Origin: Haliclona indistincta
Lineage: Eukaryota; Porifera; Demospongiae; Haplosclerida; Chalinidae
DNA: 64,000 nucleotides
Direction of reading: 5' to 3'
NCBI GenBank assembly: GCA_964017065.1
Contig: OZ024786.1
Location: 5,495,781-5,559,780, forward strand
Each line of letters starts with the position of its first letter. Position 1 is the first letter of the stretch. The notes below the pieces were generated by a model, which made no database searches, was not told the DNA's origin, and saw nothing but the letters and a program-made list of their open reading frames with translations. Shown here piece by piece: positions 55,970 to 64,000 of the stretch. The position numbers were made by a program, and so were the translations under genes.

Positions 55970-57085
55970 GCTCATGAATAGGCAAATCCAAGGTAAAAGA
56001 CTTATGAATTGATAGGAGTGTAGCAAGTGAAAGATGACTATGAAGAAAGGAAAGTGCAGCAGTAGTAGCATGGCGAAAGCGTTGATTGCAGATAAGAAAG
56101 AACCGGTTACGTTGTTTGAAAACATGATTTTCAAGACAATTGATGGAGTCCATGGTGAGAATCTTTCCATGAAGTAGCTATGTGCACCTGAGCATAAATA
56201 TTGTATTGATTATCATGGTATTGTGTATGCTTCAGGATGATATCCTCCATATCTGATCCATTGTGCATGCCTGATCTGATCATCCTGATCAGTACAATCT
56301 TGAACGCAAACACAATAGCTTTACAAACACAAACACAATAGTTTAATTCTGTTTCCAGAAGTTTGGGAAAATTTTACCTACTGCCCTTGTGTGATTGGGA
56401 CATCATGGAGTCAATGGTAATGATCAGAGACACTCATGCTACATTATCATTACCAAGATGAGTTATACCTTAGCTGGTGCAAAAGTAAAAATAAAATGCC
56501 GACATTAAAAGACTGTGACATTCATGAATGCCGTCAATAAGACTGTGTTTAATAAGCATCTCAGTCTTAAGCATCTCTTTTGTGATTTCACCTTTCTCAA
56601 CCTTGTGAGCAATCTCCTCAGAACGACTGATCTGCTCTGGAGTGAGATGCTCTCGCCTAACAAAGAGAAGGATTTTAACATCGAATGACTCTCTCGCTCA
56701 CTTGTCTATTCATTCAATAAAATTCTAAACTTGACTAGTGACTACAAATCAAAATAAAACTTAATACCAAAATACCCTAGTCTGCCTTTGATAATTCTTA
56801 TCATTATTGTCATCATCACTCTCATCACTCGTCCAAATATCTATTAACCAACAGATTATCAAAGTGATCTATGAAAGTGATTATGACCATATACTATGCT
56901 TTGATATAGATCCTTGACGATGTGTATATCACTATCATGATATCTAGCCATGGAGACTATGGAGGCTAATATACAATTGGGAAATGCAACACAGCTCTGA
57001 TGAACCTTACTAGAAGAGATAAAAAAAAAGTGCAGAGACTTCTGCACATACTCATCAGCTAGGTCCATCTGAGCATTTACCACTC
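55923..57085 (-). CDS. Candidate multi-exon gene, unrecognised
   Basis: The minus strand shows three protein-like pieces in order. About 57083-56865 holds NAQMDLADEYVQKSL, then after CTTCTAG a stretch with FPNCILASIVSMARYHDSD and VKDLYQSIVYGHNHFH. 56656-56480 follows TTGTTAG and reads REHLTPEQISRSEEIAHKVE and KEMLKTEMLIKHSLIDGIHE. 56153-55980 starts with an ATG and has HATTAALSFLHSHLSLATLL up to a GTAAAG donor. Borders are uncertain and the last piece overlaps the plus-strand exon at 55850-55969, so at least one of the two is wrong. Confidence 0.3.
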
Positions 57086-57297
57086 ACACAAAGTACCAAG
57101 GATGAAATAGCTATGAAAAATAATCCATGGAGTTCCTACTGAAAGAATCTTGATTCTAATGTAAAGCATAAAACAACACATGCATACACAGATACAAGAG
57201 AAAAAGTAGGAGATCGTTCAGAACGAGATAAATTCGATCAGTGTGTCTCAAGGTAGAATTTGTCACAAAATAATGAGACATAAGGAACATCAAAGCA

Positions 57298-58320
57298 AAG
57301 GTGGATGACAGGCTGATCAAGTGTCATGAAGATGATGCCACATCAGGCACACTGATGGTACACATGGTATCGACTGACGATAAAATACCATGTGGTGCAA
57401 GGCGGCAACAGCTGCACAAGATGGGTGCAGTGATACATCTCGTTGACTTTTTCACTGCTTGGGATGAGAGAAAGGTGAGAGGTGTAATTGAGAATTCGCT
57501 AGCTGGAATGATAGATAACAGCAAGCCAGATCCAAGGTATGAAAACTGGGATAGCTATTATGCATTCAAATTGTCATCATCCTTTTACATTATAGATTTC
57601 AATTTCTCAAGGCTATCGGAGGAAATCTTGTGGTTCCTAATGTTCCACAAATGCAGGAGTGGACTGGTGACAGGATTCGCCAAATTGCTGGTCAGGGTGA
57701 TCTGTATATAAGGACAACATATCCACTTAACCTAGATGGTTTAAATGATGTGAGAATTGCAATTTTACATGCGTGGGTGTGACACTGCACCCTTAAGGAG
57801 CACAATACAAATACACATTTAATTTTCGTGAATTATACAGCTCAGGAAATAAGAATAAATGATACCAGCTCCACTATAGTTGGACAGCAAGTACAACCAG
57901 TAGCGTAACTACCGTGAGGCAGAGGAGGCGCTTGCCTCCTCGCTTTTGCCCAACCAAAATGTATTATACCTTGGCTAAGCACAGCTGTCTTGCCTGACAC
58001 AGCTGTCTCTATCTCACTCTCCAATCCAGACTACGTACTGCGAACACAATACATTAACCATGCTATGGCGCGCGGCTATGAGGCAGTAAAATGACATAAA
58101 GTAATGAATATTAATCCAAATCGTGCGCAGCCTCACTTCCAAATTTCTAGTTATACCCCTGACTAGACAAAATGTATTGGTGTTTGGAACATGTAGGCAA
58201 ATTTCGCTATACTTCAATGAAGTACCTGCTCTTACACAAAAAGGCCTAATAGAGTATGCCAAGCAAATTTCTTCAAAAGGCCTTCTAGAGCAATATGTTT
58301 CTTTTCTTGTTGGGTGGTAG
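57298..58320 (+). pseudogene. Multi-exon gene of unknown family, split by a hAT-like MITE
   Basis: Exon pieces: 57298-57536 (SGTLMVHMVSTDDKIPCGAR, LHKMGAVIHLVDFFTAWDER, IENSLAGMIDNSKPDP) ending at GTATGA; 57596-57749 (FQFLKAIGGNLVVPNVPQM, EWTGDRIRQIAGQGDLYIRT) ending at GTGAGA; 57846-57897 (EIRINDTSSTIVGQQVQ). The MITE (57898-58161) follows, then QNVLVFGTCRQISLYFNEVP and YAKQISSKGLLEQYVSFLVG to a stop at 58318-58320. All joins before the MITE are in phase. I have a vague memory of similar W-T-G...GQG-x-x-Y-x-R modules in invertebrate proteins but cannot name the family. The 5' end is missing; stops occur upstream of 57298. Confidence 0.45.
57898..58161. mobile_element. hAT-like MITE inside an exon
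   Basis: It begins CAGTAGCGTAACTACC and ends CTAGTTATACCCCTG, an imperfect inverted repeat of hAT character. The flanks do not show a clean 8-bp duplication. Confidence 0.55.
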
Positions 58321-58388
58321 TGCAAGAAAGAAAGCTGGTTTATTTCACACGTAACAGTTTGTATTTTTAGAAACATATCAACAACACA

Positions 58389-59549
58389 TACCAGGAATAG
58401 GATGTTCATTCCAGGAAGTCATTAGCAGCTTCAATCCAACCTCAGCAACTTGTAGTGTAAACCTAACACAATAAGAACATGCAGTCATGCATTATAAGTA
58501 TTATGCTGTCTAGTTACCATGAAGTGCAAAATTTGTGAAGTTGGTCATCCATATCTATCTCTCCAGTATCTGCCATTACAATTAAAATCCTCTTGATGGG
58601 ATAGTTGACACGGGTGTTAACTTCGACCCATATCCGTTCTACCATGTGATTCTAACAGGTGTATAAAAATTATTTACAACTCACAAATGCATTCAGTGTT
58701 AAGACAGTTTACCCTCTTTGAGGAAGTTTGAAGAAATGGCGCTTTTGATATATCATTTCGAAGATGTGACAAATGGTTCTGAGTGAACAACATCAAAAAC
58801 CATTCTCTACCATGATCCACCCTAATTTGGTTCCACAAGCCGATATCTTTTGTAATTTTCCTATAGAAAAACAACAAATAGTTTAACAGTTACCTTCTGG
58901 TACTTAAACTAACAGAAAAACATGTTCATAAAATAATGATAACATTGTTTTTGACAGGCATGGAACACAGTGCCATTATCCGTCCAGTGAATCCATCGAT
59001 AACACAGACATGAGTGACACTAAATGCTACTAATTTCTCATTCTGGTCGATATGTAGCTTTTCACCGTAATAGTCTACGATATATGGACATGGATTTATT
59101 TGTCTCTCCGTAAGGGACTGTCTTCCTCTATGGTAGCCTGGATGAACAATTCGTAGAGCATGCCCAACTCGACTCTGTGCAACACGAAATCCTTGTGAAC
59201 TTAAAAGGCCAGTCATAGTCTTTCTTCCATATTGAGGTCCAACCTATTTTATCATACAAGTATCATAAACGGTAAAATATATACTGAAGTGATTATCCGC
59301 TCGTGATCATCTTACTCGCATGACATTCAAGGAGACGAGTCTGTTTACAGTAGACTGATCTATTCTGGCTGTCTTGTGTATGTCATGGTCTAGGCAATAT
59401 TGCTTTATGCTAGCGGTACTCAATCCACGTCGGAGGTTAGGATACGCTGCTCTCAGGTTAATACCAACTTGCTCGTGTGACATGCGCCGGTCTTGAACGG
59501 CCTCACGAATGAAACTTTCAATGCCTGGTATGTTAGCAAGCGTAGCCAT
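58389..59549 (-). CDS. Integrase-core (rve, DDE) transposase-like gene, five exons seen
   Basis: The ATG at 59549 starts MATLANIPGIESFIREAVQD. Exons: 59549-59316, 59243-about 58930, 58860-58725, 58651-58518 and 58462-58389. A helix-turn-helix-like N-terminus (RMSHEQVGINLRAAYPNLRR, GLSTASIKQYC) precedes the integrase core: KLHIDQNEKLVAFSVTHVCV, IDGFTGRIMALCSMPVKNN, IRVDHGREWFLMLFTQNHL, VERIWVEVNTRVNYPIK. The acidic residues in HIDQN, RVDHG and ERIWVE fit a D-D-E triad. After KNNVII the frame slips by one base (YEHVF continues in another frame), and the usual last exon after NEHPIPG is not found. The gene is therefore probably truncated. It is divergent to the RING gene. Confidence 0.65.
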
Positions 59550-59675
59550 CAGGAAACAGTCAGTCGATGGCCGGATAGGCGCCGCAGCAGCGCGCTGCCA
59601 GTGCATGGTGCATTGTGCAGCGCACGCGCAGCTAGCTACAGCTTTCCTTTCCATCGGTCCACGTGTAGCATCGCC
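59550..59675. promoter_or_regulatory. 126-bp bidirectional promoter between integrase and RING genes
   Basis: The two ATGs face away from each other across a GC-rich stretch (GCCGCAGCAGCGCGCTGCCA, GCAGCGCACGCGCAGCTAGC). No TATA box is seen. It is inferred from geometry and the local rise in GC. Confidence 0.45.
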
Positions 59676-60948
59676 ATGTCGACAGTGCAACTGATAAGAG
59701 AAGGATTCGACCCGGTGGAGATAATAATAGAGCAGGTGACTCCGTCGGCAGTCTCCTCTCTGTTCTCGGTGAGTAGATTGCTAGCCTATATTGACTTTAA
59801 AATGAAAGTGTTTTTATTTCCAGCTGGATATAAAAACCATATACCTCAAGGAGGAATTCGGTCCTAAGGTTTTTTTCCCTGAGGTGACAAACAATAGTTT
59901 CCGATTCTCCAACCAAGTGGGAAGCACGATCATTTCTCTACTTGTTGTGGGACAACCATCTCTCAAGACGCCGACGCCGCTTAGGAGGCCCTCGCCCAAG
60001 CGACCGGCACAGAGATCGCTCTCACCAATGCGTCCGGCTAAAAATTCCACCAACTTCCAGGTACATCGGGCACCTATTCATTGAAAGTTGTGAGAGCCGA
60101 AGCCGTGATGCTGCATAATGGTAGATATTCGTTAAAACCTGCAACAGTACAAACTTATGTGCTCCTTGACGAAGATACTGCCAATGTGGATCATATAAAT
60201 TCAGAAGTGCAAAAAACGTGGGGGGCGGAGTACATAATTGTTAGTGGTGATGGCCTCCCAATTGAGAGCTCTAGTGGAACACAAGGTATGATAGTATGTG
60301 TGTATTATTATTCATCGAGTTCTGTGTTTTAGTGTGCTTGTCCTCGGCATGTTTCAAAAATGAAAAGCGTTTATATTATGGTCACAAAAAGTTGTTCACT
60401 AAAACATAGTCATAACAAGTGATTATTCTATATTCACAGGCCTGAAATTCTGGAGAGTTGGATCCAGGAAAGTTTACTCAGTCGACCGACATCAAATTCA
60501 GGGGAAGGGGAAGGGGAAGAAAAGAAGAAAGAGGGGTCAGGGAACAATGTCAGAAAGCGACAGTGAAGACGAGTCGGCACTTGCCATCATACAAAAGAAA
60601 CTGACCAAACTACAAAGTGTGGTAATGTCCAAACTCCAATGTCCGACCTCCTTGTGCCAACGATTATCTGACTCGTTCAAGTGCAGCATTTGTTTGAACA
60701 CGATCAACCCGCCAGTAATATATGCACATTGTTGCACACGCATTGTGGGATGTGAGGCATGTATTGATGTCTGTAAACAGGAAGACCGCCGGTGCCCTTT
60801 GTGCAGAGCTGATCTTGTTACAAGTCCAATACTGGGATTAGACGAGTTGCTCAGAGATATGTCGTTGCTGGTGACCAAATCCAACAAATGCTCCTCTCAC
60901 CCTTATCGTCTGACAACTGACGACTCAGACGATGACTTTGTCATCTGA
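59676..60948 (+). CDS. RING-finger protein paired with the integrase gene, four exons
   Basis: Exons: 59676-59768 (MSTVQLIREGFDPVEIIIEQ), 59824-60060 (LDIKTIYLKEEFGPKVFFPE, then Ser/Pro/Arg-rich SPKRPAQRSLSPMRP), about 60061-60285 (VVRAEAVMLHNGRYSLK, TYVLLDEDTANVDHI) and 60440-60948. The last has GLKFWRVGSRKVYSVD, a basic KGKGKKRRKRG patch, an acidic helix and the RING: CSICLNTINPPVIYAHCCTR, GCEACIDVCKQEDRRCPLCR. RING proteins act as E3 ubiquitin ligases; a His in the central position is compatible with RING-HC. Exon 2 to 3 needs a one-base frame change at about 60060, so a lesion or unusual splice is present. The acidic end is DDSDDDFVI. Similar proteins near integrase genes are familiar to me from invertebrate genomes, but I cannot verify that here. 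Confidence 0.65.
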
Positions 60949-61257
60949 GAGACTACCCAACCACTGTAACCACTTGCCGTTTCATTCTTTATAACCAAGC
61001 GTGTATCCAAGCATATTCTGTAACCAACCGTGAATCAATGTCACAATTTCAGTGAACTCTGTGACATCTGATAAACAGCTAGCTGCTCATGTATATCCAC
61101 TGGAACCATGCCATATCACTTGTACAATTCTGCTCATCCTGTTCTTGTACATGTATCAATTTAAGCTCATGCTGACATGACAAATTATTAGTTAATTGTT
61201 AGACTACATGACTTCGAAAGGTACATGATAGGTAAAGTAGTACAGTAGATAACTTAC

Positions 61258-61509
61258 CCTGTGTGCTGTCTTAATTATAGTCAGCAATCCATACGCCGCT
61301 CTGTGCCGGCAGGCTGTTAGCGAACTCAGATAACAATTACAGAGGTTGGACGACACGCCTACATTTGGCACGTGGTACGTAGGGATACCAGAATTAATGA
61401 TATTCATGACTTTAGCAAGTAGCTGTATTTTTTCTAGCCATGGGTATTCGTGCAGACAGAGCTGGTGCTTGCAGTTTGCTTGCCTATTGATTGACATCGA
61501 ATGTAGCAA
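61258..61509 (-). CDS. Candidate minus-strand exon
   Basis: A minus frame with YPWLEKIQLLAKVMNIINSG, IPTYHVPNVGVSSNLCNCYL and AAYGLLTIIKTAHR ends precisely at a GTAAGTT donor. Protein-like, but no family recognised and no neighbouring exon located. 60949-61257 appears to be 3' flank of the RING gene. Confidence 0.35.
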
Positions 61510-61937
61510 ATTTCAGCAACGCAGTGTTAGCCATCGTGGAGCTACGAGCTCGCCCTGTGAAGACTAAGCACGATCGATTGTAAACACTTTTTCTTTAGTT
61601 GTGCGAAAGGTACGAAGCTAAAACTGCTCTAGCAAGCTCATCTGCCAACTGTGCAGGAATCAATGCGATCGTTTCCGGCGCCGAGTGCTGCTCGTACGCG
61701 ATATTACAGTTATGTGGCTATAGTCGTCTTGTTGTATATCTAGCGGCGACTACATGGAATTCCAAGTCGTGTCAGAGGGGATAGAGGGATAAAAATGTCA
61801 TGGTCGCTGACTATATGATATCAGGGAGAGGAGAAAGAAGGGGAAGCTTCATTTGCGGGCGTAGCGTGCATAACCAACGCTTCGAAAGGCCGGCTTTGGA
61901 GGGACGTTTTTAGTGGCTGTACTATGCTTTAGTAAAT

Positions 61938-62478
61938 CTATTCCATTACATGGAAGAGACCAATCTGCTTGATCCTGACAACCATTTGCACTTTTTTGTC
62001 TGCACTACGTATTTCACTACGCATAAACGACAGTTTGCAGTGTTTCATTGTCAATGTGGAACCACCATACATTGGGGACCCAGTCCAATATGTCACCACT
62101 ACAGCTATGGACGACTGGACATCATTCTGAATCACATGCTGCTCAAAATCATGTACAGGCATGTATAATGAATCACCTGATGCACATGATTGTAAATTGT
62201 ATACAGCAGGACACTGGGTGGCTTGGTGTCGATTGGGATGTACAAATCCCGGAAGAATTAAGAGTCTAGGAATTATATCGTTGTTGATCCACCTCCGATG
62301 CCACTGAGCCAACAAGATTTCATGGAACTCAATGAACTTATTAACCCACTAAACCATTGTCAAGATTATGGCATTCAACTGTACACTGAATGTGTTGATT
62401 TTGTTTCTGCACTGTTTATGGTATCAAGTATAATAATTACAAAACAGTGTAGTGATAGTGATCAATCAGGATCTATGG
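61938..62478 (+). pseudogene. Decayed coding fragment, unrecognised
   Basis: Pieces in successive frames include EETNLLDPDNHLHFFVCTTY, GTTIHWGPSPICHHYSYGR, TGWLGVDWDVQIPEEL and, near the end, PLSQQDFMELNELINPLNHC with LYTECVDFVSALF. Frame changes and stops separate them, and a hAT MITE pair interrupts at 62479. Probably an old transposon-encoded protein. Confidence 0.35.
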
Positions 62479-63081
62479 CAGTAGCGTATCTAGGGGGGGG
62501 GGGTGCTCAGGGTGCTCCAGCACCCCCCTTAAACTAGACTTATTAATATTCATAAAGTAGCAGGCTACTGGCTAACCTAACCCAGTGGCGGATCCAGGGG
62601 TGGGCCAGGTAGGGCCTGGCCCACCCAAACTTGCCCAGTTAAAATTTTAAAGTTTTAACTATAGTACAAAATTCTTACCGTTCTGAGCAGAGTTCTCACT
62701 ACTGACTAGCGCGCTTGCTGCGCTGTATAACCTCCTAGCTCGACTATCGCGTTGAAGCATGTCAGAGTCAATTATTTACGCCTCTCATGAATATTAATTA
62801 GCTAAAATTTTTCTGCGGTGCTTTGCGCCGCACATTGGCCCACCCGATCTAGTTTTTCTGGATCCGCCACTGACCTAACCTCAGGCTCTATGCTCTATAG
62901 CTTCATCGAAGAGTCCATGATGATCGAGTGCCGTACAGTTCTAAATAACGCACACTGTACCAATTACACGTAAAAATAAGCGAAAATTAATTGATCATGA
63001 ATAATTAATTAGCAAAATTTTCGGGCGCTTCGCGCGCCCATTTTCAGCACCCCCTTCTGCCAAATCCTGGATACGCCACTG
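62479..63081. mobile_element. Outer hAT-like MITE
   Basis: The ends CAGTAGCGTATCTAGG and CTGGATACGCCACTG are imperfect inverted repeats. The flanks TCTATGG (62472-62478) and TCTATGGC (63082-63089) give a 7-8-bp target duplication. It contains the inner MITE at 62583-62872. Confidence 0.8.
62583..62872. mobile_element. Inner hAT-like MITE with 8-bp duplication
   Basis: The ends CAGTGGCGGATCCAGG and CTGGATCCGCCACTG are inverted. ACCTAACC flanks both sides (62575-62582, 62873-62880). The TIR family is the same as the element at 15769-16717. Confidence 0.9.
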
Positions 63082-63089
63082 TCTATGGC

Positions 63090-63711
63090 GAAAGGCTAAC
63101 AAACATAATGCTGAAGTGCATCTTGAGAATATACTCAGTTCACTCTAGTTGTCTCGACCCTCTTTAGCAGTATGCATTTGACTGCATCTTGTCACTGGAA
63201 TCACTGATAGCATCAGTTTTGTGAATTTTGTGCACTCAGTTCACTCTGGTTGTCTATAGACCCTCTCTATCAGTATGCATTTGACTGCATCCTGTCATGT
63301 GTCTGCATATAATTATGTCTCTGCGTATTTGCCAGAACACAACATGCCAATTACATTTTCCTCTCTCATACACCTGTTGCCGATCCCTTGCATCAGATGT
63401 GCTAGCAAGTCAGTCATTCATTGATACAATGCACAAGTTGCTATGGTGGTGATGACAGCCTCAACAATAGTAAGCCATGGTTTCTATGCACCTTAATTTG
63501 TTTCATGTTTTACGTATCTCTATCACCCATTATACTACTCGTACTCTTGACTCCGGCTATCACTCACCAAGTGTATATTACACACTCAGTGATCCCATCA
63601 CATGCTGTAATGTCAATGTATACCTTGTACAGAGTTGACAATGTATCTTGGTTTGTCACTCATGTAAAATTTTTGCCAGTAATTTGATTGTCGTGTTATT
63701 AGTTGTCATGA
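63090..63711. other. No confident gene; contains a ~115-bp direct duplication
   Basis: CTCAGTTCACTCTAGTTGTC through CAGTATGCATTTGACTGCAT at about 63133-63195 recurs at 63236-63300. The motif-free hydrophobic frame at 63421-63687 could be an exon but shows nothing diagnostic. Confidence 0.5.
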
Positions 63712-63809
63712 TTTTATTTCACTTCGAATATGTGCATGGTTGTTGTGAGTGTGACTATACACTAGTCACGCACGCACGCACGCTTACGCTATTCGAAGTG
63801 AGATAAATC
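63712..63809. repeat. Inverted repeat, ~98 bp
   Basis: TTTATTTCACTTCGAATA and TATTCGAAGTGAGATAAA form an 18-bp stem with one mismatch around a loop containing (ACGC)4. This may be a very small MITE. Confidence 0.65.
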
Positions 63810-64000
63810 ATCTGTAATGGTAATAGGAGATAGGTCTACATAAAATAATTGATTTTCCTCCTCTCACAACACAGGAGCTGTCAACAGATACTACCATCTG
63901 ATGGGTGTGTGTTATGGCATATAAAACTGCCTGATCATTAAGACGACCATACTATGCTGCAACTATTATGTTTACAACTTGTTCATCTGTTTAATGATTA

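Overview
This window looks like intron-bearing, AT-rich, repeat-dense metazoan DNA. The best guess is a demosponge of the Amphimedon type. That inference rests on very short GT-AG introns (about 40-80 bp), densely packed MITEs, and animal-specific pieces: a death-domain exon, a CXXC finger, an INTS4-like HEAT segment, BED/hAT, PHD/tyrosine-recombinase and integrase/RING genes. Nothing looks prokaryotic, and a 200-N scaffold gap sits at 27313-27512. No database was available, so all family names come from recognised motifs.

Layout. 0-6 kb: minisatellites, a CA microsatellite and a badly decayed coding region. 6-11.3 kb: a broken SLC15/POT-like transporter gene, split by a 740-bp palindromic foldback element and other insertions, with an inverted copy of its C-terminal exon at 6.8-7.1 kb. 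12-17.4 kb: a block of recurring repeats with nested transposons up to three deep. 17.6-21.2 kb: two minus-strand Crinkler/RHS-type NTPase-nuclease genes, each followed by a repeated hairpin block. 21.3-28.4 kb: MITEs, a decayed 2.5-kb DNA transposon, and two exons of an unrecognised gene running into the gap. 28.6-36 kb: intron-like sequence with five copies of a shared repeat and two clean DNA-transposon insertions. 37-39.6 kb: a tandem array of splice-flanked mini-exons, a 56-bp satellite holding a 5'-truncated retroelement, and a death-domain exon (minus strand). 41-44.5 kb: gene fragments (CXXC finger, PHD finger, Crypton-like recombinase, INTS4, protein kinase).

46.7-52.9 kb is the most complete object: a 6.2-kb DNA transposon with CACAGCCAATAAT inverted termini and a TA duplication. 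It carries a multi-exon Tnp2/Plavaka-like transposase (minus) and a divergent five-exon companion gene (plus). 53.4-55.7 kb is a seemingly intact autonomous hAT element (619-aa transposase, 16-bp TIRs, 8-bp TSD) inserted in a proline-rich exon. 57.3-61 kb holds an unrecognised multi-exon gene interrupted by a MITE, then a divergent pair: an integrase-core gene (minus) and a RING-finger gene (plus) sharing a 126-bp intergenic region. 61-64 kb ends with decayed coding sequence and a hAT MITE nested in another.

How the genes work together: little ordinary host-gene logic is visible. The repeated theme is divergently transcribed pairs made of a DDE-type recombinase and a second protein (Plavaka-like transposase plus coiled-coil protein; integrase plus RING protein), and tandem effector-like NTPase-nuclease genes. 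All are classes linked to mobile or rapidly evolving DNA.
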